64,000 nt of DNA. It comes from Streptomyces sp. SID8352 (GTDB lineage: Bacteria > Actinomycetota > Actinomycetes > Streptomycetales > Streptomycetaceae). The stretch covers positions 1 through 64,000 of the forward strand of contig NZ_WWGX01000082.1 in the NCBI RefSeq assembly GCF_009862265.1. Reading direction: 5' to 3'. The position numbers were made by a program, and so were the translations under genes. Under the pieces are notes generated by a model. It saw nothing but the letters and a program-made list of their open reading frames with translations, was not told where the DNA came from and searched no databases. Positions 55,521 to 64,000 of this stretch are shown in pieces; position 1 is the first letter of the stretch, and the number at the start of each line of letters is the position of its first letter.

Positions 55521-56459
55521 GTGAGCAGCGCACCCCCCGCCCCCCGCGTCATCGCCGTCGTCGGCCCCACGGCGGCCGGAAAGTCCGATCTGGGCGTTTT
55601 CCTGGCCCAGCAGCTCGGCGGCGAAGTCGTCAACGCCGACTCCATGCAGCTCTACCGAGGGATGGACATCGGCACCGCCAAGCTGACGCCCGAGGAGCGC
55701 GGCGGCGTCCCGCACCACCTCCTGGACGTCTGGGACGTGACCGTCACCGCCTCGGTCGCCGAGTACCAGCGGCTGGCCCGGGAGCGGATCGACGCGCTCC
55801 TCGCCGCCGGACGCTGGCCCGTCCTGGTGGGCGGCTCCGGCCTCTACGTCCGCGGCGCCATCGACAACCTGGAGTTCCCCGGCACCGACCCCGAGGTCAG
55901 GGCGCGCCTGGAGGAGGAGCTGGCGCAACGCGGCTCCGGCGCGCTGCACGCCCGCCTGGCCGCCGCCGACCCCGGTGCCGCGCGGGCCATCCTGCCCGGC
56001 AACGGCCGCCGGATCGTGCGGGCCCTGGAGGTCATCGAGATCACCGGCAGGCCCTTCACCGCCAACCTCCCCGGCCACGACTCCGTCTACGACACCGTCC
56101 AGATCGGCGTCGACGTGGCCCGCCCCGAGCTGGACGAGCGCATCGCCCGCCGGGTCGACCGGATGTGGGAGGCCGGACTGGTCGACGAGGTGCGCGCGCT
56201 GCGGGAGCGGGGGCTCGGCGAGGGCCGGACCGCCTCCCGCGCCCTCGGCTACCAGCAGGTGCTCGCCGCCCTCGCCGGTGAGTGCGGCGAGGAGGAGGCG
56301 CGGGCCGGGACCGTCAGGGCCACCAAGCGCTTCGCGCGCCGCCAGGATTCCTGGTTCCGCCGCGATCCGCGGGTGCACTGGCTGAGCGGCGCCGCGGCGG
56401 ACCGCACGGAACTTCCGCGCCTCGCCCTGTCGTTGGTCGAACGACCGGTTACAGCCTGA
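55521..56459 (+). CDS. miaA: tRNA dimethylallyltransferase MiaA
   Basis: The 312-aa enzyme transfers a dimethylallyl group to A37 of tRNAs reading U-starting codons, the step before MiaB. The P-loop GPTAAGKSDL is near residue 15. Other conserved parts are VVNADSMQLYRGMDIGTAKL, VGGSGLYVRG, NGRRIVRALEVIEITGRPF and the C-terminal RFARRQDSWFRRDPRVHWL. GTG 55521 begins the conserved region at once; GAGACT lies 6 nt upstream, suggesting a leaderless mRNA. Confidence 0.96.
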   Translation: MSSAPPAPRVIAVVGPTAAGKSDLGVFLAQQLGGEVVNADSMQLYRGMDIGTAKLTPEERGGVPHHLLDVWDVTVTASVAEYQRLARERIDALLAAGRWPVLVGGSGLYVRGAIDNLEFPGTDPEVRARLEEELAQRGSGALHARLAAADPGAARAILPGNGRRIVRALEVIEITGRPFTANLPGHDSVYDTVQIGVDVARPELDERIARRVDRMWEAGLVDEVRALRERGLGEGRTASRALGYQQVLAALAGECGEEEARAGTVRATKRFARRQDSWFRRDPRVHWLSGAAADRTELPRLALSLVERPVTA

Positions 56460-56464
56460 TCACG

Positions 56465-56518
56465 TGATGGCATCGGGACGCTCAGGCCGTCAGCGCGGCC
56501 TCCGGCGCCGTGCCATCA
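56465..56518. terminator. nested inverted repeat after miaA
   Basis: TGATGGCA (56465-56472) pairs with TGCCATCA (56511-56518), and AGGCCG/CGGCCT (56484-56489, 56496-56501) forms an inner stem. It starts 6 nt after the miaA stop and could serve as terminator. Confidence 0.5.
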
Positions 56519-56560
56519 TCGTGCTCGATCGATCAATGTGAGTCCTAGTGGGGAGGGCGC

Positions 56561-57076
56561 GTGGCGATGGAGGCCGGCCCTCGCGACACCGCACGGAGTA
56601 CCGGGCACGAGGCCGCCGACCACGGCGGAGCGGAGCCGGAGGGGGACCGTCTGAGCCCCGACGGTCCCGACGAACTGCACGGACTGCCGGGCGGTGTGAC
56701 CGCCGACGGCCCCGAACCCGGCGCCATGTACGGCGACGAGGTCGAGGTCGAGCTGCGCCCCCAGCGGCGGCTGCGGATCTGGCAGCTCGCGCCCATCGTC
56801 TCCCTCGGGGCGCTGGGGTCCCTGATGTTCGCCTTCCCGCTCGCCTTCGACTTCGGCGACAGCGGCGCGGTGATCGCGATGCTCGGGCTGTTGATCTGCT
56901 CGTGCGCGGCCGGGTGGGGCATGATGGCCGCCCGCCGGGTCGGTTACACGTGGCCCGGGGTGCCCCCGCGCGGCAGCGGCCGCCGCGCCGACTGGCGGAT
57001 CATGCTCGCCTACGCCGTCGCGGTCGCCGTCGTCGTCGCCCTCGCCGTGTGGCGGGTGGCCCGCCTGCGCGGCTGA
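56561..57076 (+). CDS. hypothetical membrane protein between miaA and dapF
   Basis: The 171-aa protein has an acidic N-terminal half (residues 1-70, rich in Asp, Glu and Pro) and three hydrophobic segments (APIVSLGALGSLMFAFPLAF, VIAMLGLLICSCAAGWGMM, IMLAYAVAVAVVVALAVW). I do not recognise a function. GTG 56561 is 5 nt after GGGAGG, a good ribosome binding site. Confidence 0.78.
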   Translation: MAMEAGPRDTARSTGHEAADHGGAEPEGDRLSPDGPDELHGLPGGVTADGPEPGAMYGDEVEVELRPQRRLRIWQLAPIVSLGALGSLMFAFPLAFDFGDSGAVIAMLGLLICSCAAGWGMMAARRVGYTWPGVPPRGSGRRADWRIMLAYAVAVAVVVALAVWRVARLRG

Positions 57077-57147
57077 CCGCCGCGGGTCCTCCGGAGGGTC
57101 CGGGGGGCGGTGGACGAAGATCCTGTCGCGATGCCGCCGCCACCCCG

Positions 57148-57153
57148 TACGAT
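57148..57153 (+). promoter_or_regulatory. -10 box of a leaderless dapF transcript
   Basis: TACGAT ends 6 nt before the dapF ATG. The only purine-rich stretch, GAGGA, touches the ATG and is too close to act as a ribosome binding site. Confidence 0.58.
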
Positions 57154-57159
57154 CGAGGA

Positions 57160-58041
57160 ATGAGCACGCGGATCGCCTTCCTCAAGGGCCACGGGACCGA
57201 GAACGACTTCGTGATCGTCCCCGACCCCGAGAACGCCATCGACCTGCCCCCGTCCGTCGTCGCGGCCCTGTGCGACCGCCGCGCGGGCATCGGCGGCGAC
57301 GGCGTGCTGCACGTGGTGCGGTCCGCCGCGCACCCGGAGGCGCGGGCCATGGCCGCCGAGGCCGAGTGGTTCATGGACTACCGCAACAGCGACGGCTCGG
57401 TCGCCGAGATGTGCGGCAACGGCGTCCGCGTCTTCGCCCGCTACCTCCAGCGCGCCGGCCACGTCACCGAGGGCGACCTCACGCTCGCCACGCGTGGCGG
57501 CGTCAAGCGCGTGCACATCGCCAAGGACGACGGCGACATCACCGTCGGCATGGGCCGCGCCGTGATCCCGGCGGACGGGGTCACGGTGAGCGTCGGCGGG
57601 CGGAGCTGGCCCGCGCGCAACGTGAACATGGGCAACCCGCACGCCGTGGCCTTCGTCGCGGACCTGGGCCACGCGGGCGACCTGCTCTCCCCGCCGCCGT
57701 ACGAGCCCGCCGCCGTCTACCCCGACGGGGTCAACGTCGAGTTCGTGGTCGACCGGGGCCCGCGCCACGTGGCCATGCGGGTGCACGAGCGGGGCTCCGG
57801 CGAGACCCGCTCCTGCGGCACCGGCGCCTGCGCCGTGGCCGTCGCCGCCGCCCGCCGGGACGGCACCGACCCCGCCGTCACCGGTGTCCCCGCGACCTAC
57901 ACCGTGGACCTGCCCGGCGGCACCCTGGTGATCACCGAGCGGCCCGACGGCGAGATCGAGATGACCGGCGCCGCCGTGATCGTCGCCGGGGGCGAGCTGG
58001 ACGCCGAGTGGCTCGCGGCGGTCCGGGGCCCCCGCGGGTGA
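57160..58041 (+). CDS. dapF: diaminopimelate epimerase
   Basis: The 293-aa enzyme converts LL- to meso-diaminopimelate for lysine synthesis; LL-DAP itself goes into the Streptomyces wall. The two catalytic cysteines are Cys85 (EMCGNGVR) and Cys219 (SCGTGACA). Conserved N-terminal LKGHGTENDFVI and NMGNPHAVAF are present. The start matches the family and is preceded by a -10 box at leaderless spacing. Confidence 0.96.
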   Translation: MSTRIAFLKGHGTENDFVIVPDPENAIDLPPSVVAALCDRRAGIGGDGVLHVVRSAAHPEARAMAAEAEWFMDYRNSDGSVAEMCGNGVRVFARYLQRAGHVTEGDLTLATRGGVKRVHIAKDDGDITVGMGRAVIPADGVTVSVGGRSWPARNVNMGNPHAVAFVADLGHAGDLLSPPPYEPAAVYPDGVNVEFVVDRGPRHVAMRVHERGSGETRSCGTGACAVAVAAARRDGTDPAVTGVPATYTVDLPGGTLVITERPDGEIEMTGAAVIVAGGELDAEWLAAVRGPRG

Positions 58042-58257
58042 ACCGCGGAACGGACCGGGGCACTCCGCACCAAAACGTAAACCTTCCGTCCTTCGCTCGA
58101 ATGGGTGATCCGTTTCACGCTCGGCGAGAGGCGGTCGGCGGTAGGTGATGGGCTCGATAGCATCAAGCACCGGCCCGGACGGGGGATCGACACCATCCCC
58201 TGAGCCGTGTCCGCCCCGGGATGCCCCGTCCGCCGGTCCGTGCAGCCGGAGGTGCCC

Positions 58258-60444
58258 ATGAACGCGGAGGCCGTGAATCCCGCGAGCCCAGGTCCCGTGA
58301 CGCCCGTCGGAGCGGTCGCTCCCTCACCGCCCCGCCGCCGCACACGCCCCCGACTCGATCTGCGCCGCCTCGGCCGCGCCGCCCTCCTCGGCAATCCCGC
58401 GCGCGGCCGGCTGCCCGACGCCATCGGCCACGTGGCCGACGCCCACCGCGCCCACCACCCCGACGCCGACCTCGATCCGCTGCGCCGCGCCTATCTGCTC
58501 GCCGAGTCCTCGCACCGCGGACAGATGCGCAAGAGCGGCGAGCCCTACATCACCCACCCGCTCGCCGTGACCCTGATCCTCGCCGAACTCGGCGCGGAGA
58601 CCACCACGTTGACCGCCTCCCTGCTCCACGACACCGTCGAGGACACCGAGGTGACCCTCGATCAGGTCGGGGAGCAGTTCGGCGCCGAGGTCCGCTTCCT
58701 CGTCGACGGCGTCACCAAGCTGGAGAAGGTCGACTACGGCGCCGCCGCCGAGCCCGAGACCTTCCGCAAGATGCTCCTGGCCACCGGCAACGACGTCCGG
58801 GTGATGTCGATCAAACTGGCCGACCGGCTGCACAACATGCGCACCCTCGGCGTGATGCGCCGGGAGAAGCAGGAACGGATCGCCAGGGTCACCCGGGACG
58901 TGCTCATCCCGCTGGCCGAGCGCCTCGGCGTCCAGGCCCTCAAGTCCGAGCTGGAGGACCTCGTCTTCGCGGTGATGCACCCCGAGGAGTACGAGCGCAC
59001 CCACGAGCTGGTCGCCCGCAACGCGGCGCGCCCGCACGACCCGCTCACCGAGGCCGCCGACGAGATGCGCAGGGTGCTGCGCGAGTCCGGGATCACCGCC
59101 GAAGTCCTCATCCGGCCGCGGCACTTCGTCTCCGTGCACCGCGTCTCCCGCAAACGCGGCCCACTCGGCGGCGCCGACTTCGGCCGCCTCCTCGTCCTCG
59201 TCCAGGAGGACGCCGACTGCTACGGCGTCCTCGGCGAACTGCACACCTGTATGACGCCCGTCGTCTCGGAGTTCAAGGACTTCATCGCCGTACCCAAGTT
59301 CAACCTCTACCAGTCGCTGCACACCGCCGTGGCCCGGCCGAAGGACGGCCAGGTCGTCGAGGTCCTCATCCGGACCCACCAGATGCACAAGGTCGCGGAG
59401 GCCGGGGTGGTCGCCCTCGGCAACCCCTACGCCCCCTCCGCCGACGACCCCTCCGGCGGCGAGGGGGAGCGCGCCGACCCCACCCGGCCCGGCTGGCTCT
59501 CCCGCCTCATCGACTGGCAGCGCGGCGCCCCCGACCCCGACACCTTCTGGTCCACCCTGCGCGAGGACCTCGCCCAGGACCGCGAGATCACCGTCTTCTG
59601 CCCCGACGGCGGCACCCTCGGTCTGCCCGAGGGCGCCACCTGCGTGGACGCGGCCTACGCCCAGTACGGGGAGGACGCCCGCGCCTGCATGGGTGCCCGG
59701 GTCAACGGCCGCCTCGCGACCATGAGCACGGTGCTGCGCGACGGGGACACCGTGCACCTGCTGATGGGGCAGGACCCCGCCTCCGAGCCCGGCCCGGACT
59801 GGCTGGAGCACGCCCACACCCCCACCGCCCGCATCGCCATCCAGCGCCGCCTCGCCGCCCGCCCCGAGACCACCGGTCCGGCGGGAGCCGCCGCCCCGTC
59901 CGCGCCCGCGGGGCCGGCGGGAGCCACGGCGTCCGCCGGGCCCGGCGGCACCCCGCCGGTCCGGGAGCGGACGCCCGTCCCGGCCGACCCGCGCTCCGCG
60001 CCCGAGGTCCTGGTCGACCTGCCCGGTGCCACCGGACGGCTGGCGGGGTGCTGCACCCCCGTACCGCCCGACGAGGTCACCGGGTTCGCCGTGCGCGGCG
60101 GCGTCGTCACCGTGCACCGCGCGGGCTGTCCGGTGGTCGCGCGGATGGCCGGCGCCGGGCGCGCGGAGATCGGAGTGCGCTGGGGGGAGACCACCGGATG
60201 CCGGGTCACCCTGCTCGCCGAATCGTTCGTCCGCCCCCATCTCCTGGCCGACCTCACCGAGGCCATGGCCCTGGAAGGCGCCGAGATCGTCTCCGCGACC
60301 GTCGAGCCGCCGGACCGCCAGCGCGTCCGCCACACCTACACCGTGCAACTCCCCGACGCGGCCCGGCTGCCCGCCCTCATGCGCGCCATGCGCAAGGTCG
60401 CGGGCGTCTTCGACGTGGCCCGCGCCCAGACCTCCGGCGCCTGA
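58258..60444 (+). CDS. rshA: RelA/SpoT homologue (RshA-like) with intact hydrolase, degenerate synthetase
   Basis: The 728-aa protein has an HD hydrolase domain with His100 (ITHP), His124-Asp125 (LLHDTVEDT) and KLADRLHNMRT. A synthetase-like domain follows (VPKFNLYQSLHTAV, VLIRTHQMHKVAE), then TGS (ITVFCPDGGTLGLPEG), a CC motif (LAGCCTPVPPDEVTGF) and an ACT domain. In the synthetase region the lysine of the YRKM motif is Val296, and the Arg of the DLLxxR motif is Leu312, while Asp307 and the EVxIRT glutamate remain. It is probably a hydrolase-biased second RSH protein next to the main RelA, as in S. coelicolor RshA. ATG 58258 follows GGAGGTG. Confidence 0.88.
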   Translation: MNAEAVNPASPGPVTPVGAVAPSPPRRRTRPRLDLRRLGRAALLGNPARGRLPDAIGHVADAHRAHHPDADLDPLRRAYLLAESSHRGQMRKSGEPYITHPLAVTLILAELGAETTTLTASLLHDTVEDTEVTLDQVGEQFGAEVRFLVDGVTKLEKVDYGAAAEPETFRKMLLATGNDVRVMSIKLADRLHNMRTLGVMRREKQERIARVTRDVLIPLAERLGVQALKSELEDLVFAVMHPEEYERTHELVARNAARPHDPLTEAADEMRRVLRESGITAEVLIRPRHFVSVHRVSRKRGPLGGADFGRLLVLVQEDADCYGVLGELHTCMTPVVSEFKDFIAVPKFNLYQSLHTAVARPKDGQVVEVLIRTHQMHKVAEAGVVALGNPYAPSADDPSGGEGERADPTRPGWLSRLIDWQRGAPDPDTFWSTLREDLAQDREITVFCPDGGTLGLPEGATCVDAAYAQYGEDARACMGARVNGRLATMSTVLRDGDTVHLLMGQDPASEPGPDWLEHAHTPTARIAIQRRLAARPETTGPAGAAAPSAPAGPAGATASAGPGGTPPVRERTPVPADPRSAPEVLVDLPGATGRLAGCCTPVPPDEVTGFAVRGGVVTVHRAGCPVVARMAGAGRAEIGVRWGETTGCRVTLLAESFVRPHLLADLTEAMALEGAEIVSATVEPPDRQRVRHTYTVQLPDAARLPALMRAMRKVAGVFDVARAQTSGA

Positions 60445-60482
60445 CGCCTCCCTCGCCCGACGCCCCCCTCGTCCGGTCCTTT

Positions 60483-60518
60483 CCCGGCCCGGCCCCGGGG
60501 CCTCGGGGCCGGGCCGGG
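60483..60518 (+). terminator. rshA terminator hairpin
   Basis: A perfect 15-bp GC stem (60483-60497 with 60504-60518) closes a 6-nt loop, 39 nt after the stop. No T-run follows. Confidence 0.75.
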
Positions 60519-60907
60519 TGCCTGCCCTGCGGGGGCCGGTGTCCTCGGTGCCCGGTCCGTCCGGACGCGTCCCGCCCGGCGTCCGGCCCTCGGGCCCGGC
60601 GGCCCCGGGGCCGCCCGCGGACCGGCCCCTCCGGGGTGGCGGTGTCCCGGGCGCCCGGCCTCCGGACGGGCGTTGTCCCGAGCTGTCGACTGCCGACCTC
60701 CCGCGGACGGGGGCGCACCCCGTCGGGACGGCGTCGGCCGAGTGGCGAGGGCCGACGTGCCGCACCGCACAGGGAGCGGGGGCATCCCTCCGGAGCGCGC
60801 GCCCACGGCCCGCTGTCCGCCCCCGGTCCGGCCGACCCGGGCGGTCGCCGCGCGCACCCCGGAAGGCGTCCGGCCCGCGGGGTGCTCCTGCATCAGTCAT
60901 GAGCCAG

Positions 60908-61078
60908 GAGGCTGGGAGCCGGAAGCCCGGGACCTGGAGGCCGGGAGCCTGAAGCCCGGACCCGGAGGCTGGGAGCCGGAAGCCCGGGACCTGGAGGCCG
61001 GGAGCCTGAAGCCCGGACCCGGAGGCTGGGAGCCGGAAGCCCGGGACCTGGAGGCCGGAAGTCTGAAGCCCGGAACCC
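60908..61078. repeat. 57-bp tandem repeat, three copies
   Basis: Units start at 60908, 60965 and 61022 with a period of exactly 57 bp. The first two are identical; the third diverges in its last third. On the plus strand the unit would encode the 19-residue GGWEPEARDLEAGSLKPGP. Degenerate GGAGCCC-type sequence continues to about 61150. Confidence 0.9.
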
Positions 61079-61269
61079 GGAAGTCGGGAGCCCGGAGCCC
61101 GGGACCCGGAGTCCGGAGGCGCGGGGTCTCGGGACGCGGAGCCCGAGAGCCGCCCGCGCCTCCGCCCCCCGCGCACGCGCCGGAGCGCACCGCCCCGGAG
61201 GCCACCCGTTCGGGTGTGCCCGGTGCGCGTCGGCGCCGCGCCGCGGGCGGGCGTTGATAGCCGTAGGGG

Positions 61270-62766
61270 ATGCCGCACACCCCCCAGCCCCCGGCCCGGC
61301 GCGCCCGCGGGCGCCGCCGCCTGCGGGCCGCCGCCCTGCTCGCCCCCGCCGTCTGCGTGGCCCTGACCGCCGCGAGCGCCCCGCCGGTCCCGCTCGGCAT
61401 CGGCGACCGCCTCTACCCGTACCTGGGCAACCCCGGCTACGACGTCACCGACTACGACCTGTCCTTCACCTACTCCGGTGACAACGGCCGGCCGCTCGGC
61501 GCCGTCACCGTCATCGACGCCCGCGTCACCGAGCGCCTGGACCGCCTCAACCTGGACTTCGCCCACGGGACCGTCGACTCCGTCGAGGTCGACGGCGCGC
61601 CCGCCGCCTTCGCCACCGCGGGCGAGGACCTCGTCGTCACCCCCCGGGAACCGCTCGACGCGGGCCGCCGGACCCGGATCACCGTGCGGCACACCAGCGA
61701 TCCCGTCTCCTCCGAGGACCGCCCCGGCGGCTGGGTGCGCACCGCCGACGGCCTCGCCATGGCCAACCAGGCCGACGTCGCCCACCTGGTCTTCCCCTGC
61801 AACGACCACCCCTCCGACAAGGCCCGCTTCACCATCCGGATCACCGCCCCCGACTGCCTCACCGCCGTCGCCAACGGACTGCCCGCCGGGGTGCGCCGCT
61901 CGGGCACCACGACCACCTGGACCTACCGCACCCGGCACCCCATGGCCACCGAACTCGCCCAGGTGTCCATCGGCCGCTCCACGGTGGTGCGCCGCACCGG
62001 ACCGCACGGGCTGCCCCTGCGCGACGTCGTGCCCACCGAGCACCGCGAGGCGCTGGAGCCGTGGCTGGCCAGGACCCCCGGGCAGATCGCCTGGATGGAG
62101 GAGAAGGCGGGCCGCTTCCCCTTCGAGACCTACGGCCTCCTCATGGCCGACGCGACCACCGGCTACGAGCTGGAGACGCAGACACTCTCCCTCTTCGAGC
62201 GGGAACTGTTCACCGAGCCCGCCTACCCCCAGTGGTACGTGGAGTCGCTGATGGTGCACGAACTGTCCCACCAGTGGTTCGGCGACAGTGTCACCCCCCA
62301 CTCCTGGTCCGACCTCTGGCTCAGCGAGGGCCACGCCACCTGGTACGAGGCCCTGTACGCGGAGGAGACTGCCGGCCGTCCCCTGGAGACCCGGATGAGG
62401 GCCGCCTACGGCGCCTCCGACGGCTGGCGGGCCACCGGCGGGCCCCCGGCCGCGCCCGAGCCGCCCCGGTCCGGCAGCAAGATCGGCATCTTCCGCGGCA
62501 ACGTCTACGACGGCGCGGCCCTGGTCCTCTACGCACTGCGCCAGGAGATCGGAGCCCCGGCCTTCGAGCGGCTCGAACGGGCCTGGACGGCACGGCACCG
62601 GGACTCCACCGCCACCACCGCCGACTTCGTCCGCCTCGCCTCCGCCACCGCCGGACGCGACCTGGAGGGCTTCCTCCGGGACTGGCTCCACGGCGCGAGG
62701 ACCCCGCCCATGCCGGGCCATCCCGACTGGAGGCCCGCGGGCGCCGCCGACGGCGGGGGGAAATAA
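61270..62766 (+). CDS. secreted M1 family zinc metallopeptidase
   Basis: The 498-aa aminopeptidase-type protein has a twin-Arg-rich basic start and a hydrophobic signal (LLAPAVCVALTAASA), then the M1 beta-sandwich. The catalytic motif is HELSH (His330, Glu331, His334) and Glu353 in LSEGHATWYE, which fits HEXXH-x18-E. The exopeptidase GxMEN segment is replaced by YELETQTLS, the form seen in related secreted bacterial M1 enzymes. The C-terminal domain is short. It lacks the long alpha-helical part of aminopeptidase N. Confidence 0.9.
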   Translation: MPHTPQPPARRARGRRRLRAAALLAPAVCVALTAASAPPVPLGIGDRLYPYLGNPGYDVTDYDLSFTYSGDNGRPLGAVTVIDARVTERLDRLNLDFAHGTVDSVEVDGAPAAFATAGEDLVVTPREPLDAGRRTRITVRHTSDPVSSEDRPGGWVRTADGLAMANQADVAHLVFPCNDHPSDKARFTIRITAPDCLTAVANGLPAGVRRSGTTTTWTYRTRHPMATELAQVSIGRSTVVRRTGPHGLPLRDVVPTEHREALEPWLARTPGQIAWMEEKAGRFPFETYGLLMADATTGYELETQTLSLFERELFTEPAYPQWYVESLMVHELSHQWFGDSVTPHSWSDLWLSEGHATWYEALYAEETAGRPLETRMRAAYGASDGWRATGGPPAAPEPPRSGSKIGIFRGNVYDGAALVLYALRQEIGAPAFERLERAWTARHRDSTATTADFVRLASATAGRDLEGFLRDWLHGARTPPMPGHPDWRPAGAADGGGK

Positions 62767-62921
62767 GACGGTGACGAGACGGCCCGTACCGTGCGACCAT
62801 CGTCGCGACGGCGCGGCACGGGCCCGCGGGAATCTCCCCGGCGCCCCGCGCGTTGCACAAGTACGGCACCGCGCGCCCGCGCGAGCCGGACACGAACCGT
62901 TCCCAGCTACGTAAGGATCAA

Positions 62922-64000
62922 ATGACCTCCTCTTCTTCCCCTTCCCAGGACACCAAGCGTCTCGCGCGTGACTACCCCGACGGCCTGCGGGCCGATGCCC
63001 TGATGGAAGAGGACGTCGCCGGGAGCCACGAGATCGACCCGCGGTGGGACGGCGACCAGTTCGACCGCTCCGAGCGCGCGGCGCTGCGCCGGGTGGCGGG
63101 CCTCTCCACGGAGCTGGAGGACGTCACCGAGGTCGAGTACCGCCAGCTCCGGCTGGAGCGGGTCGTCCTCGTCGGCGTCTGGACCACGGGCACCGCGCGC
63201 GAGGCCGAGAACTCCCTCGCGGAGCTGGCCGCCCTCGCCGAGACCGCCGGAGCCCTGGTGCTCGACGGCGTGATCCAGCGCCGCGACAAGCCCGACGCGG
63301 CCACCTACATCGGCTCCGGCAAGGCCAACGAACTGCGTGACGTCGTCATCGAGACGGGCGCCGACACCGTCGTCTGCGACGGTGAGCTGAGCCCCGGCCA
63401 GCTCATCCACCTGGAGGACGTGGTCAAGGTCAAGGTCATCGACCGGACGGCCCTGATCCTCGACATCTTCGCCCAGCACGCCAAGTCCCGTGAGGGCAAG
63501 GCGCAGGTCTCGCTCGCGCAGATGCAGTACATGCTGCCGCGGCTGCGCGGCTGGGGCCAGTCGCTCTCGCGGCAGATGGGCGGCGGCAAGGGCGGCGGGC
63601 TCGCTACCCGCGGCCCCGGTGAGACCAAGATCGAGACGGACCGGCGGCGCATCCGCGAGAAGATGGCGAAGATGCGCCGGGAGATCGCGGAGATGAAGAC
63701 CGGCCGCGACATCAAGCGCCGGGAGCGCCGCCGCAACAAGGTGCCGTCGGTGGCGATCGCGGGCTACACCAACGCCGGGAAGTCCTCCCTGCTCAACCGG
63801 CTCACGGGCGCGGGCGTCCTGGTGGAGAACGCGCTGTTCGCCACCCTGGACCCGACCGTGCGCCGGGCCGAGACGCCGAGCGGGCGGCTGTACACCCTCG
63901 CGGACACCGTCGGCTTCGTCCGCCACCTGCCGCACCACCTGGTCGAGGCGTTCCGCTCCACGATGGAGGAGGTCGGCGACGCCGATCTGATCCTGCACGT
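62922..64000 (+). CDS. hflX: GTPase HflX (3' end beyond window)
   Basis: 359 codons are visible, open at the window edge. The protein rescues stalled or stressed ribosomes by splitting them. The N-terminal HflX domain has YIGSGKANELRDVVIETGAD, DRTALILDIFAQHAKSREGK and AQMQYMLPRLRGWGQSLSRQ. A GxGxGxxxxR-type segment (RGPGETKIETDRRRI) and a helical arm follow. G1 is GYTNAGKSS (from residue 281), and G3 is DTVGF. ATG 62922 follows AAGGA. About 140 further residues are expected downstream. Confidence 0.95.
   Translation, partial: MTSSSSPSQDTKRLARDYPDGLRADALMEEDVAGSHEIDPRWDGDQFDRSERAALRRVAGLSTELEDVTEVEYRQLRLERVVLVGVWTTGTAREAENSLAELAALAETAGALVLDGVIQRRDKPDAATYIGSGKANELRDVVIETGADTVVCDGELSPGQLIHLEDVVKVKVIDRTALILDIFAQHAKSREGKAQVSLAQMQYMLPRLRGWGQSLSRQMGGGKGGGLATRGPGETKIETDRRRIREKMAKMRREIAEMKTGRDIKRRERRRNKVPSVAIAGYTNAGKSSLLNRLTGAGVLVENALFATLDPTVRRAETPSGRLYTLADTVGFVRHLPHHLVEAFRSTMEEVGDADLILH

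Larger units (their letters stand above)
60445..61269. other. repeat-containing intergenic region
   Basis: The 825-bp region between the RSH gene and the peptidase holds a terminator hairpin (60483-60518) and a three-copy 57-bp repeat (60908-61078). It is bounded by GC-rich sequence. Long ORFs across the repeat exist on both strands but look like by-products of composition. Confidence 0.55.

Noticed and set aside
60908..61078. CRISPR array
   Set aside because: The 57-bp units are contiguous with no unique spacers, and no cas gene is nearby.
58324..62721. Minus-strand ORF of 1465 codons opposite rshA and the M1 peptidase
   Set aside because: It runs across two clear genes and an intergenic repeat and has Gly/Ala/Val composition typical of a shadow frame.

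Overview
The window is high-GC actinobacterial DNA whose gene order matches a Streptomyces core chromosome. The evidence is dense long ORFs, GTG and TTG starts, translational coupling through 4-nt ATGA/GTGA/TTGA overlaps, and a gene order (ftsK, rimO-pgsA-cinA-clgR, recA-recX, gluABCD, miaB, miaA, dapF, hflX) that I recognise from Streptomyces coelicolor. I see no insertion sequence, prophage, CRISPR array or replication origin. Only simple tandem repeats interrupt the chromosomal backbone.

Layout. 1-1117: end of an rRNA operon (5S rRNA), a shortened DegT-family aminotransferase and tRNA-Thr(GGT). 1267-10884: the osmotic-stress locus osaC (minus) divergent from osaA and osaB (plus). 11155-19532: ftsK, a RodZ-like protein, rimO, pgsA, cinA, clgR and dps, with many overlapping ends. 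20122-25944: a Nei-type DNA glycosylase and an Lhr-type helicase, in tandem on the minus strand. 26359-28540: an AraC regulator and the AzlC/AzlD branched-chain amino acid exporter. 28598-33685: a prenyltransferase-like protein, DUF3046, an AI-2E-type permease, then SOS-controlled recA and recX. 33920-35062: a sulfur operon (cysteine dioxygenase and rhodanese) behind a leaderless cysteine-rich leader peptide. 35334-40612: an FAD monooxygenase and the glutamate ABC importer. 40932-44041: an OmpR-type two-component pair, convergent with a TAXI solute-binding protein. 44687-49106: MazG-like protein, a CPA2 antiporter with its TrkA-C subunit, and a NarL-type two-component pair. 49222-64000: miaB, unknown membrane proteins, a LigB-like protein, an MT0933-type antitoxin, miaA, dapF, a RelA/SpoT homologue, an M1 peptidase and the 5' part of hflX.

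Themes. Stress and repair functions cluster: osaABC, clgR, dps, nei-lhr, recA-recX, the RSH protein and hflX. tRNA and ribosome modification recurs (rimO, miaB, miaA). Many genes (ftsK, rimO, azlC, mazG, miaB, dapF and others) have a -10-like hexamer exactly 6-7 nt before the start codon and no ribosome binding site, the signature of leaderless mRNAs. The most interesting regulatory element is the 28-codon leader peptide at 34940-35026. Its promoter places transcription start on its own GTG codon, and it ends in a Cys-x-Cys-x3-Cys-stop run ahead of cysteine dioxygenase. All functional calls were made by reading motifs; no database search was possible.
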